From Halobacillus mangrovi (lineage in GTDB: Bacteria > Bacillota > Bacilli > Bacillales > Halobacillaceae): 64,000 bases of DNA. The DNA lies in contig NZ_CP020772.1 in the NCBI RefSeq assembly GCF_002097535.1, positions 496,001-560,000 on the forward strand, read 5' to 3'. Positions 51,180 to 60,188 of the stretch are shown in pieces. The position numbers were made by a program, and so were the translations under genes. Positions within the stretch are counted from its first letter, which is position 1; every line of letters begins with the position of its first letter. The notes under the pieces were generated by a model that worked only from the letters and a program-made list of their open reading frames with translations, made no database searches and was not told the DNA's origin.

Positions 51180-52382
51180 ATGGTGCTTCCATTTGATATT
51201 CTGGAATATCACCATCGCTTGAAACAAACGAAAGAGCGTATGGCGGATAAAGGTATTGAGGTACTGTTGATTACGGATCCCGCAAATATGAATTATCTAT
51301 CAGGTTACGATGCATGGTCATTTTATGTGCATCAAATGCTCGTCATTATTATTGATGAACCCCAGCCTTTATGGATCGGGCGTTACCAAGATGCGAATGG
51401 GGCAAGGGCGACCACGTGGATTTATGATGAGAATGTCATTGCATACCCTGATTATTTTGTTCATTCAGATACGTATCACCCTATGGATTTTATCGGAGAA
51501 ATTTTGACTCAGATCGGTCAAGGCAATCGGTCGGTTGGGGTTGAGATGGATCATTATTATTTTACAGGTATGGCTCTGGAACGTTTGAAAAAAGGGTTGC
51601 CTAACGCAACATTCAAAGACGCTACTTTGCTCGTCAACTATGTAAGGATTGTAAAGTCTGATCAGGAAATTGAATATATGCGTCGTGCTGCCCAAATCGC
51701 GGACTTAGCCATGACAAAGGGAGTAGAAAGTATTTACCCGGGCGTTAGAGAATGCGATACAGCTGCAGAAATTTACTATCACATGGTCAAAGGGACACCA
51801 GATTATGGTGGTGAATATCCGGCTATTGTACCTTTACTTCCTACAGGTGACCATACTTCTATCCCTCACTTAACATGGACGGACCGTCCTTTCGTAGAAG
51901 GAAACGCAGTTATTATTGAGCTGGCCGGCTGTTATAAGCGTTATCATGTTCCGCTTGCTCGAACCGTATCGATCGGCCCTGCCAATGACAAGCTGAAGCA
52001 AGTGGCGCCGGTAGTACTCGAAGGAATTCAGAATGTGCTCGATACAGCAAAGCCTGGAGTCACATGTGGAGAACTGGAAGAAGTGTGGCGGAAGAGTATC
52101 CTGAAGCATGGGTATGAAAAAGAAGCCCGCTTAGGTTATTCAGTTGGCCTTAACTATCCTCCAGATTGGGGCGAACATACCGCTAGTATTCGAAAAGGTG
52201 ACCGTACCGTATTAGAACCGAATATGACCTTTCACCTCATCCCTGCTCTTTGGTTTGATACGGACGGAATAGAAATCAGTGAAACTTTCCGGGTGACCGA
52301 TACAGGAAGTGAACGTTTCACCACGTATCCACAAGAGTTGATCGTGAGAGATCATATGGACCTTAGTGGTCAAATTAGTTAG
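51180..52382 (+). CDS. doeA: M24-family ectoine hydrolase-like protein (DoeA/EutD)
   Basis: 400 aa with the creatinase/prolidase two-domain fold (N-domain about 10-165, C-domain to 385). The substrate region NMNYLSGYDAWSFYVHQ is typical of DoeA proteins. The five metal ligands of true M24 peptidases are not kept: the first pair reads IIELAGCYKRYHVPLART and the later Glu positions read LEPNMTFHLIP. Creatinase and ectoine hydrolase likewise work without metal. It would open the ectoine ring to N-acetyl-2,4-diaminobutyrate. First gene of a six-gene operon behind AGGAGG. Confidence 0.8.
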   Translation: MVLPFDILEYHHRLKQTKERMADKGIEVLLITDPANMNYLSGYDAWSFYVHQMLVIIIDEPQPLWIGRYQDANGARATTWIYDENVIAYPDYFVHSDTYHPMDFIGEILTQIGQGNRSVGVEMDHYYFTGMALERLKKGLPNATFKDATLLVNYVRIVKSDQEIEYMRRAAQIADLAMTKGVESIYPGVRECDTAAEIYYHMVKGTPDYGGEYPAIVPLLPTGDHTSIPHLTWTDRPFVEGNAVIIELAGCYKRYHVPLARTVSIGPANDKLKQVAPVVLEGIQNVLDTAKPGVTCGELEEVWRKSILKHGYEKEARLGYSVGLNYPPDWGEHTASIRKGDRTVLEPNMTFHLIPALWFDTDGIEISETFRVTDTGSERFTTYPQELIVRDHMDLSGQIS

Positions 52383-52391
52383 GGGGTGTCC

Positions 52392-53366
52392 GTGATTCAA
52401 CTTTTTCAAAGAGAAGAAATTGAACGCGTTATTCGTTTAGATACAGAGGTCGTAAACGTCATTGAAGACGGTTTTTCTGCCCTCATTACTAAAAACGTCC
52501 ACATGCCTCCCATCATGCGTGTGGATGTGCCTATCAACAATGGTGAAGTAGATATTAAATCAGCTTATATTGAAGGATACGATAGCTTCGCTGTGAAGCT
52601 ATCCTCCGGTTTTTTCAACAATCCACAAAAAGGTTTGCCGAGCGCCAATGGCATGATGATCTTGCTCAGTGCTGAGACTGGGGTTCCGAAAGCTGTACTG
52701 GCTGACAATGGTCTGCTCACCGACATTCGGACAGCAGCTGCAGGGGCAGTGGCCGCAAAATATTGCAGTCGTAAAGACAGCCGCACCGCTGGAATCATTG
52801 GAACTGGGGCTCAAGCAAGATTGCAGCTTCAAGCGTTAACCTTAGTCCGGCCGATCGAACATGTACATGTGTATGGAAGACGGACTGAAAAAGCAGAAGA
52901 GTTTAAACAGGATATACAAAAGATGCTGGGTCTTAACGTGAGCGTGTGTAAGAGTCCACAAGAGGTTGTGGAAGAGAGTGACATTGTTGTTACTACAACA
53001 CCATCGAAAGAACCGATTGTGAAAGCTGAATGGCTTCATCCAGGTCTGCATATCACGGCTATGGGCTCTGATGCGGAGCATAAACAAGAACTGGATTGCG
53101 CTGTCATTAACCATGCCGATATTTTTGTGTGTGATGTCATTGAGCAGTCCAAGAGACTGGGTGAACTGAGAAACTGTCCATCTTACACGATTGAAAAAGC
53201 AATTGAATTGGGTGAGATTACAAGTGGCAGTCAGCAAGGCCGATTAACAAATGAGCAAGTGACAGTCTGTGATCTATCTGGTACGGGAGTCCAGGATACT
53301 GCGATCGCCCGTCATGTATATTCATTACTGGTATCTAAGGAGGAGACGATTCATGAAAGACGCTAA
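52392..53366 (+). CDS. eutC: ornithine cyclodeaminase-family protein, EutC-like
   Basis: 324 aa from GTG 52392, six bases after AGGGGG; an earlier GTG at 52386 is too close. The fold has a dimer domain with MPPIMRVDVP and KLSSGFFNNPQKGLPSANGM and an NAD domain IIGTGAQARLQLQAL. Final DLSGTGVQDTAIA is typical of the family. EutC works with EutB on the hydroxyl group of hydroxyectoine products in proteobacteria. Here the EutB-like gene is 7.6 kb away, separated by the thi operon. Cyclodeaminase activity on diaminobutyrate-like compounds is an alternative. Confidence 0.78.
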   Translation: MIQLFQREEIERVIRLDTEVVNVIEDGFSALITKNVHMPPIMRVDVPINNGEVDIKSAYIEGYDSFAVKLSSGFFNNPQKGLPSANGMMILLSAETGVPKAVLADNGLLTDIRTAAAGAVAAKYCSRKDSRTAGIIGTGAQARLQLQALTLVRPIEHVHVYGRRTEKAEEFKQDIQKMLGLNVSVCKSPQEVVEESDIVVTTTPSKEPIVKAEWLHPGLHITAMGSDAEHKQELDCAVINHADIFVCDVIEQSKRLGELRNCPSYTIEKAIELGEITSGSQQGRLTNEQVTVCDLSGTGVQDTAIARHVYSLLVSKEETIHERR

Positions 53367-54546
53367 ATTCAGTACAAAAACCATTTGGGCCGGAGAGAAA
53401 GAACAGTTGGCATTTGGTGCTACACAGGTGCCTGTTGTCCACAGTGTTTCATTTGGCTATGACGATATGGATGAATGGTATGAAGTAGCAGTTGGAAGAA
53501 AGCCCGGCCACATCTATGGCCGTAATACAAACCCTACCGTCCAAGCCTTTGAAGAAAAGGTTCGAATTCTTGAAGGTGCAGAGGCTGCGACAAGCTTTTC
53601 GACTGGTATGGCAGCCATCTCAAACACATTAGGAACGTTACTGTTTCCTGGCGATCGGGTGGTCTCCATTAAAGATACGTACGGAGGAACAAACAAAATC
53701 TTTACAGAGTTTCTCCCTAAGCAGCAAGTCGAAGTGGTGCTAACAGAAACTGGTAATCATGAACTGTTAGAAGAAGAGATTGCAAAAGGATGTAAGGTTT
53801 TATATTTGGAAAGTCCAACAAATCCTACAGTGAAGATTACAGATATCAAAAGAATGGCTGAAGCCGGCAGAGCTGTTGGCGCCATCGTCATTGTGGATAA
53901 CACGTTTGCGACTCCAGTCAATCAGAACCCTCTGGAATTAGGAGCGGACTTAGTTATTCATAGTGCGACCAAGTTCCTTGGCGGACACGCGGATGCTCTC
54001 GGAGGAGTTGTTTGTGGGAATAAAGAATTGGTCGAAGCTATCTATCATTACAGGGAAATTAATGGAGCCACGCTCGATCCTATGGCCGCTTATTTACTGC
54101 TTCGTGGAATGAAAACATTAAAGCTGCGAATCGATCAGCAAAACAAAAATGCTCAAGAAATAGCCGAATATCTGAAGACTTTTGATTTGGTCGAAGCTGT
54201 CTTCTATCCTGGTCTGCCGGATCATCCGCACCATGATATCGCAAAAGCCCAAATGAAAGGATACGGTGGGATGCTTAGCTTCGCGGTCAAAGGCGGAGTG
54301 GAAACAGTCAGAGACCTTTTACCAAAACTGAAATTTGCTAATCGTGCGGCAAATCTGGGCTCAGTGGAAACCGTTGTCGGACCTTCTAGAACAACGAGCC
54401 ACGTCGAATGTACTCCAGAAGAAAGAGCTGCAATGGGAATACCTGAAGGATTAATCCGTTATTCAGCAGGGATTGAAGATATCGACGATCTGAAACAGGA
54501 TTTAGCTCAAGCCTTTCAGACGATTCAAACCTACGCAAAAAGTTGA
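53353..54546 (+). CDS. Cys/Met-metabolism PLP enzyme (cystathionine gamma-synthase/lyase family)
   Basis: 397 aa from ATG 53353, overlapping the eutC end, with GAGGAG before it. PLP Lys207 in SATKFLGGHADALGG, YGGTNKIF, YLESPTNPTVKITD and GMKTLKLR define the trans-sulfuration family (gamma-synthase, gamma-lyase, O-acetylhomoserine sulfhydrylase). Embedded among ectoine-degradation genes it is unlikely to make methionine. Beta- or gamma-elimination on a diaminobutyrate or acetylated intermediate is a reasonable guess but not shown. Confidence 0.82.
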   Translation: MKDAKFSTKTIWAGEKEQLAFGATQVPVVHSVSFGYDDMDEWYEVAVGRKPGHIYGRNTNPTVQAFEEKVRILEGAEAATSFSTGMAAISNTLGTLLFPGDRVVSIKDTYGGTNKIFTEFLPKQQVEVVLTETGNHELLEEEIAKGCKVLYLESPTNPTVKITDIKRMAEAGRAVGAIVIVDNTFATPVNQNPLELGADLVIHSATKFLGGHADALGGVVCGNKELVEAIYHYREINGATLDPMAAYLLLRGMKTLKLRIDQQNKNAQEIAEYLKTFDLVEAVFYPGLPDHPHHDIAKAQMKGYGGMLSFAVKGGVETVRDLLPKLKFANRAANLGSVETVVGPSRTTSHVECTPEERAAMGIPEGLIRYSAGIEDIDDLKQDLAQAFQTIQTYAKS

Positions 54547-54559
54547 TGGAGGAATCGTT

Positions 54560-55753
54560 ATGGTTACCAAAAACACGGACTTAGCCTATAGATCCAAACA
54601 ACTGCATGAAAAGTTAATCCATTGGCGAAGAAATTTTCATAAATATCCCGAGCTTAGTTTTCAAGAAAAGCGAACGAGTGAAGAAATTGAAAAAGCGTTA
54701 CGTTCAATGGGTGGATATGAAATTGAAAAAGGAGTGGGTGGCTATGGAATCATTGCCACCCTTCATGCTGGTGGGGGCCCGGTGCTCGGACTTAGGGCGG
54801 ATATGGATGCTTTGCCAATCCACGAACAACCAGACGTGCCTTACCATTCCCGATGCGATGGGGTCATGCATGCGTGCGGGCATGATGCCCATGTGTCTAT
54901 CTTGCTTGGAACCGCCCACTTGCTGGCGGAGGATGCGGCACGCGGAGCATTAAATGGCACGGTCCAATTGATTTTTCAGCCTGCAGAAGAAAACTGTGAT
55001 GAGACGGGTGAGACTGGTGCAGTCAAAATGATGAAGACTGGCAAACTCAACAATCTGGACGCTGTTTTAGCACTCCATATGTGCCCATGGAGAAAAAGAG
55101 GGGAAATCCAAGTTCACGATGGCCCAAGTATGGCAAATAATGATGATTTTCATTTAACTATTGAAGGCAAAGGAGGGCACGCGGGTTATCCCCAGCACGT
55201 GACTGACCCCGTGTGGATCGCCACTTATCTTTTGCAAGCGCTATATAGTCTGAATGGCCGAAAGATCGACCCACTTCAGGTAGGAACGCTGAGTGTAGGA
55301 CAAATCAACGGGGGTGACGCCAATAACATTATCCCTAATTCTGTTGAAATCAAGGGAACCATGAGGTCTTATACCCCGGAAGTAAGAGAAAAAATGATTG
55401 CGGAAATCTCTCAGGCCGCTCAAATCGTCACTTCATTAGGAGGCAACTACAAACTGAACATCCATCGCGGAGAGCCCGCGTTGTACAATCACCCTGACAT
55501 GAACAAAGTTATAAGAAATTCCGCTTCTCCTATGGCAGTATATGATGAACCGTTCGGCATGGGGAGTGAAGATTTCAGTCATTTTACAGAAAAAATACCC
55601 GGAGCTATGTTCTTTTTAGGATGTGGTTTAGAAAGGGAGAGAAGTCTGCACCAGTCGGACTTCGACATTGACGAAGAGGCTATGCAAGACGGTGTAAGAA
55701 TACTAACTCAATGTGTATATGAGTGGCAGAGGTTAAAAGGAGGAAGAGGATGA
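54560..55753 (+). CDS. M20-family amidohydrolase, probable N-acetyl-diaminobutyrate deacetylase (DoeB2-like)
   Basis: 397 aa. M20D metal-site motifs: RADMDALPIHEQ, HACGHDAHVSILLG, QPAEENCDETGETGAVKM and GSEDFSHF. The dimerisation domain lies about 185-300. It would remove acetyl from the ring-opened ectoine product to give 2,4-diaminobutyrate. The classical DoeB belongs to the unrelated aspartoacylase (M14) family, so this is a non-orthologous replacement. Its stop overlaps the next gene start (ATGA). Confidence 0.78.
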   Translation: MVTKNTDLAYRSKQLHEKLIHWRRNFHKYPELSFQEKRTSEEIEKALRSMGGYEIEKGVGGYGIIATLHAGGGPVLGLRADMDALPIHEQPDVPYHSRCDGVMHACGHDAHVSILLGTAHLLAEDAARGALNGTVQLIFQPAEENCDETGETGAVKMMKTGKLNNLDAVLALHMCPWRKRGEIQVHDGPSMANNDDFHLTIEGKGGHAGYPQHVTDPVWIATYLLQALYSLNGRKIDPLQVGTLSVGQINGGDANNIIPNSVEIKGTMRSYTPEVREKMIAEISQAAQIVTSLGGNYKLNIHRGEPALYNHPDMNKVIRNSASPMAVYDEPFGMGSEDFSHFTEKIPGAMFFLGCGLERERSLHQSDFDIDEEAMQDGVRILTQCVYEWQRLKGGRG

Positions 55754-56802
55754 CGATTAAACTGGCTTTCATTGGTTTTGGCGGGGTAGGTCAGGCATTG
55801 GCTGAAATTATTTTAGAGCGTAAAAGAATGCTGGAAGAAGAGCATGGCTTAACTATTTCGGTTGTAGCCGTTGCAGATATGATGAAAGGCTCGATTTATA
55901 ATCCGGAAGGTCTTGATGTATCGAAATTGTTAACTTGTGTAAGAGAGAGCGGTTCTGTTGAGCATTATCCTGAAGATGCCAAAACGATTAAAGGCTGGAC
56001 GAACACCGAAACAATCAAAAACTCCAATGCAGATGTCGTTGTCGAAGTTACTTTCACGGATGTAAAGACAGGAGAGCCCGCCATCACTCATTGCCGTACA
56101 GCCTTTGAAAACAGGAAAAGTGTGATCACAACGAACAAAGGTCCGGTTGCCCTGGCATTTGAAGAACTTTCGGAGCTAGCAAAAGACAATGGAGTGTTTT
56201 TCGGCTTTGAAGGAACGGTGATGAGCGGGACACCTGCTTTAAGGATGCCAAAAACGACACTGCTAGGTAATAAGATTAAGGAAATCAAGGGAATCTTAAA
56301 TGGAACAACCAATTATATGATCACAGAAATGGAAAAAGGACTTTCTTACGAGGAAGCATTGGAGAAAGCCCAAAAGCTGGGCTACGCTGAAGCTGATCCT
56401 ACAAGTGATGTAGAGGGTTATGATGCAAGATATAAAACAGCCATTTTATCTAACTATGTGATGGGGGTTCCAATTTCTCACACAGATGTAGAGTGTATAG
56501 GAATTTCCGGTTTAACCGTTGAAGATATCCAGTCCGCCTTGGAAGATGATGAAAAATATCGACTTCTTGCCCGGATTACAAGTGAGGGTGGAAGTGTGAA
56601 GGCTAGTGTGAAACCTGAAAGAATAGCTATCGACGATCCACTCGCTGGTGTGTCGGGTGCAACGAACGCCATTGTTTATGAATGTGATCTAGCTGGTCCT
56701 ATCATGCTTACGGGAGCGGGAGCCGGTCTGAAAGAGACAGGGTTTTCTTTATTAATCGATCTCATTCATTATCATCAGCAACTTATAGTAGCCAAAATTT
56801 AA
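55750..56802 (+). CDS. homoserine-dehydrogenase-like NAD(P) oxidoreductase
   Basis: 350 aa from ATG 55750. Rossmann start LAFIGFGGVGQALAEIIL and catalytic region GILNGTTNYMITEMEKGLSY, EADPTSDVEGYDARYK as in homoserine dehydrogenases, but without the C-terminal ACT domain of biosynthetic Hom. In this operon it could act on aspartate-4-semialdehyde or a related 4-carbon aldehyde coming from diaminobutyrate. Not part of the known doe/eut sets. Confidence 0.78.
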   Translation: MTIKLAFIGFGGVGQALAEIILERKRMLEEEHGLTISVVAVADMMKGSIYNPEGLDVSKLLTCVRESGSVEHYPEDAKTIKGWTNTETIKNSNADVVVEVTFTDVKTGEPAITHCRTAFENRKSVITTNKGPVALAFEELSELAKDNGVFFGFEGTVMSGTPALRMPKTTLLGNKIKEIKGILNGTTNYMITEMEKGLSYEEALEKAQKLGYAEADPTSDVEGYDARYKTAILSNYVMGVPISHTDVECIGISGLTVEDIQSALEDDEKYRLLARITSEGGSVKASVKPERIAIDDPLAGVSGATNAIVYECDLAGPIMLTGAGAGLKETGFSLLIDLIHYHQQLIVAKI

Positions 56803-56814
56803 GGGGGGCCCATC

Positions 56815-58254
56815 ATGCAGACAAAGGTTAAAACGATGAAGATGTTACTCGGAGGAGAGTGGACGGATGCACAAGATACATTTGAAGTCCGTAATCCGCA
56901 AAACAATGAGTTAATCGCCCTTGTTCCCCAGGCATCTAAAGAAGATATGCTCGCTGCTATTGAAAAAGCAGATCAGACTTACGAAAAAATGAAGTCATGG
57001 CCGACTCATGAACGAATCAAAGTGCTGAATAATGTGGTGGACTATATGCGTCAGCACAAAGAAGAATTCGCCCAGATCATTGCCTCTGAAGGAAGTAAAA
57101 CGATAACAGAAGCAAGAGGTGAGGTGAAGCGGGCTACACAAACCATACAAATCAGTGCAGAGGAAGCAAGGCGGATTAATGGAGAAACCATTAACTTTGA
57201 TCAGAACGAAGGCAGTGAGGATCGAGTCGGCTACTACTACCGTTTTCCTGTCGGAGTCATTGGAGCTATCACACCTTTCAATGATCCGCTTAATTTGGTC
57301 GCTCACAAAATTGGTCCTGCAATAGCATCAGGGAATGCTATAGTTTTAAAGCCTGCATCTGTTACACCTTTAAGTGCATTGAAATTGGCAGAAGCTTTTG
57401 TAGAAGCTGGTCTACCTGAAGGGTTATTGTCCGTCATACCTGGACCGGGTAAAGAGATCGGGGATACTCTGGTGACTCATTCAGCCATTCAGATGGTTAC
57501 GTTTACTGGAGGATCTGAAGCGGGAGAGAGGATTACTCAAATCGCAGGAGCAAAAAAGGTCAGCATGGAACTTGGCTCCAACTCTCCTGTTATTGTGTTG
57601 AAGGATGCCGATATGGATGATGCGGTTTCTTCCTGTGTTTCGGGAAGCTTTTCTGCCGCAGGTCAAAATTGTATTGGAGTTCAGCGGATCTATGTTGAAA
57701 AAGAAATTTATTCAACATTTTTGGACAGTGTTGTTGATCTTTCCAGTCAGCTTAATGTTGGAGACAAAATGGATGAATCAACAGATGTCGGCCCAATGAT
57801 CAATGAACGGGAAGCCATTAGAGTGGAGAATTGGGTTGAGCAGGCAGTTGAAGAAGGAGCAGTCATTGCCGTCGGTGGTAAGCGAGATGGGGCATATTAT
57901 TCTCCTACAGTTCTGACGAATGTCCCTTCTCATGCTCGAATATCGCAGGAGGAAATCTTTGGTCCGGTAGTCATAATAGAATCGGTGGATGATTTAAATG
58001 AAGCTGTTGAAAAAGCGAATAACGTCAATTATGGACTTCAAGCTGGGGTTTTCACCAATAATATTCAAAAGGCTTTCCATACGATTAAACATATGAACGT
58101 TGGGGGCATCATGATTAATGACAGCAGTGACTATCGTATTGATGAAATGCCTTTCGGTGGAACGAAAAATTCGGGGATTGGAAGAGAGGGTGTACGGTAC
58201 GCTATTGAATCCATGACAGAGCAAAAAGTCGTATGCTTCAAGCTGAAAATGTAA
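56815..58254 (+). CDS. aldehyde dehydrogenase (semialdehyde type)
   Basis: 479 aa. Catalytic Cys286 (SAAGQNCIGVQ), Glu252 (VSMELGSNSP), NAD loop FTGGSEAGERI and PFGGTKNSGIGREG at the end. It is closest in pattern to succinate-semialdehyde and glyceraldehyde-3-phosphate-type ALDHs. As last enzyme of the operon it may oxidise aspartate semialdehyde to aspartate (the DoeC role) or succinate semialdehyde. GGGGGGCC lies before ATG. Confidence 0.85.
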   Translation: MQTKVKTMKMLLGGEWTDAQDTFEVRNPQNNELIALVPQASKEDMLAAIEKADQTYEKMKSWPTHERIKVLNNVVDYMRQHKEEFAQIIASEGSKTITEARGEVKRATQTIQISAEEARRINGETINFDQNEGSEDRVGYYYRFPVGVIGAITPFNDPLNLVAHKIGPAIASGNAIVLKPASVTPLSALKLAEAFVEAGLPEGLLSVIPGPGKEIGDTLVTHSAIQMVTFTGGSEAGERITQIAGAKKVSMELGSNSPVIVLKDADMDDAVSSCVSGSFSAAGQNCIGVQRIYVEKEIYSTFLDSVVDLSSQLNVGDKMDESTDVGPMINEREAIRVENWVEQAVEEGAVIAVGGKRDGAYYSPTVLTNVPSHARISQEEIFGPVVIIESVDDLNEAVEKANNVNYGLQAGVFTNNIQKAFHTIKHMNVGGIMINDSSDYRIDEMPFGGTKNSGIGREGVRYAIESMTEQKVVCFKLKM

Positions 58255-58263
58255 TTGTTATTC

Positions 58264-58289
58264 AGAGCCGCTATCATAGCGGCTCTTTG
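58264..58289. terminator. rho-independent terminator of the ectoine-type operon
   Basis: Perfect 10-bp stem AGAGCCGCTA/TAGCGGCTCT with a 3-base loop and TT. Confidence 0.8.
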
Positions 58290-58362
58290 CTATTGCACAA
58301 GGAAATGTTTGTCAGTAAGGCAGACGGGTAAACATCTAATAAAATCAAAGGAGGTTATCTAG

Positions 58363-58572
58363 TTGGCTCAGTTTTACGTTAACCAAAACCAACAAACAGG
58401 TGGAGATCATGAAGTACACAAAGAAGGGTGTAAATTCATGCCATTTGAAAAGAATCTGCTCGCTCTTGGCGGTCATACCGATTGTGCAAGTGCATTAGAA
58501 GAGGCTAGTCATACTTACGATCAGGTGAACGGCTGTCAAACGTGCTGTCCTGATTGCCATACAACAGCATAA
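58363..58572 (+). CDS. small Cys/His-rich protein of unknown function
   Basis: 69 aa, TTG start behind AAAGGAGG. It reads YVNQNQQTGGDHEVHKEGC near the start and ends NGCQTCCPDCHTTA, giving seven Cys-containing positions with His, a likely metal or zinc site. Similar short proteins (YVN-Q-NGDHEVH ... CNxC) are widespread and unstudied. Located directly after the ectoine-type operon but behind its terminator. Confidence 0.75.
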   Translation: MAQFYVNQNQQTGGDHEVHKEGCKFMPFEKNLLALGGHTDCASALEEASHTYDQVNGCQTCCPDCHTTA

Positions 58573-58579
58573 ATAAGTA

Positions 58580-58609
58580 GCCGCTATGTTGTAACATAGC
58601 GGTTTTTTT
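58580..58609 (+). terminator. rho-independent terminator of the Cys-rich gene
   Basis: CCGCTATGTT/AACATAGCGG with a 2-base gap and seven T. Confidence 0.85.
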
Positions 58610-58693
58610 AGTGAAAAATGGAACGCTCTGATCAGGATAAAAAAATACCTCAGGCAAATAGTAAGAGTGATGAATTCCTGAGGAGGATGAAAG

Positions 58694-59416
58694 ATGAAAA
58701 AAGGTTTACTGTTAGTAATCTTTGCTGCTTTCATGGTATTCATGCTTGCAGCTTGTAATACAACGGAAGAAGGGTCCAGAGAAAGACAGCAGAATAATTT
58801 GAATGAAGTGAGTTTTGGACCTGAAGATCAAGGAATCCAGCCATATCAAAGACCAAATCAAGAAAGCGTGGTACCCGGACAAAATCGTTTTGATGCTAAT
58901 ATTCCTTATGAAGGCATGAACCCGAACGGTCCTAATGGTCCATTCCAGGGTCCTAATGTTTATGAGGAAGCGGATCGAAATCAGGGTGATGAGAATGCCA
59001 ACCTTGGTACAAACAGAGAGCGAACTGATCAAGTTGACGGAGCTTTTCGTGAGGAAGTCATTAAGCTGACGAACCAGGCTCGCAAAAAGAATGGTTTAAC
59101 TCCGTTGAAAACCAGTGCAGATGTTGGAGAAGTAGCCCAGACAAAAGCTGAAGATATGTCGGATAACAATTATTTTTCACATACATCTCCAACTTACGGA
59201 ACACCTTTTGATATGCTGAAGGAATTTGGAGTCGATTACCGTACGGCTGCAGAAAATATTGCAGCAGGACAGCAGACACCTGATGAAGTGGTCAAAGGCT
59301 GGCTTAACAGTCCTGGACACCGCAAAAATATCATGAACAAGAACTTAACGCATATTGGTGTAGGTTTTGCACAAGACGGACAGTATTGGACCCAAATGTT
59401 TATTGGCAAAAAATAG
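58694..59416 (+). CDS. CAP-domain (SCP/YkwD-like) lipoprotein
   Basis: 240 aa. Signal peptide with lipobox MLAAC (Cys21). A linker rich in Asn, Gln and Pro (about 22-120, with GMNPNGPNGPFQGPNVYEEA) precedes the CAP domain: LTNQARKKNGLTPLKT, SHTSPTYGTPFDML, AAENIAAGQQTPDEVVKGW and SPGHRKNIMN with the conserved His and Glu. Family members are secreted in spore formers, with unknown biochemistry. GAGGAGG precedes ATG. Confidence 0.9.
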   Translation: MKKGLLLVIFAAFMVFMLAACNTTEEGSRERQQNNLNEVSFGPEDQGIQPYQRPNQESVVPGQNRFDANIPYEGMNPNGPNGPFQGPNVYEEADRNQGDENANLGTNRERTDQVDGAFREEVIKLTNQARKKNGLTPLKTSADVGEVAQTKAEDMSDNNYFSHTSPTYGTPFDMLKEFGVDYRTAAENIAAGQQTPDEVVKGWLNSPGHRKNIMNKNLTHIGVGFAQDGQYWTQMFIGKK

Positions 59417-59489
59417 TTTGAACATGACGCATGGTACGTCCAGCGTCGTGTTTCTACATATAAGAGCATGGAAGTAGGAGAATGGATAT

Positions 59490-60188
59490 ATGGTGCACAA
59501 GGTGGTTATTGCATTAACGCTTATCATAACTTCTTTTCAAGTTCATACAAGTTCTGCTGAGGAGTACAAACACCTTGTTGCCTTAGGGGATTCCATTCCA
59601 TATGGCTATAATTTGGAAGAGGACAACAATAATCCGCAGAAGGATGCTTTTCCTTATATTATAGGTTCGGAAAAGAATGTTGAGGTCACGAATATGAGCA
59701 TTCCTGGATTGACTTCAAGGGAGCTTCTTTCTGCTGTAAAGTCCAATGATAAATTAAGGAGAACAATTCGAAATGCAGATTATGTGCTTGTCTATATAGG
59801 CGGTAACGATTTGCTCAATTTGGTCAAAAAGAATAAGGGGATTGATGGAATTAAAATCGAACAAGTAGCTCCGGTCATCCGTGATTTCATTTATAATATG
59901 TATTCGATTATCATTGAAGTCGACAAACTTACAGATGGAAAAGTGCTTGTCTACAACTTGTATAATCCTTACCCCTCAGCAGGAGATAAATTGAATGCTC
60001 CTTTGTATTATCTCAATCTGCAATACGCTTCTTTAATAAAATTAATGAATCATTTTACTTCTATCCAGTTGATTGATGTGTACCAATCATTTAAGGGCCA
60101 TCCAGAATACATCATCAAAGGAGATGTTCATCCTACAAAGGAAGGCCAAAAAGCACTTGCCGAGTTAACCATACCTCATATTCAATGA
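59490..60188 (+). CDS. secreted SGNH/GDSL hydrolase
   Basis: 232 aa with a short signal peptide (about 1-23, HTSSA-EE). Block I ALGDSIPYGYN gives the Ser nucleophile, block III YIGGNDLLN the oxyanion Asn, and block V DVHPTKEGQ the Asp/His pair. An esterase or lipase acting outside the cell; substrate unknown. It lies 73 bases after the CAP lipoprotein and may share its transcript. Confidence 0.9.
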   Translation: MVHKVVIALTLIITSFQVHTSSAEEYKHLVALGDSIPYGYNLEEDNNNPQKDAFPYIIGSEKNVEVTNMSIPGLTSRELLSAVKSNDKLRRTIRNADYVLVYIGGNDLLNLVKKNKGIDGIKIEQVAPVIRDFIYNMYSIIIEVDKLTDGKVLVYNLYNPYPSAGDKLNAPLYYLNLQYASLIKLMNHFTSIQLIDVYQSFKGHPEYIIKGDVHPTKEGQKALAELTIPHIQ

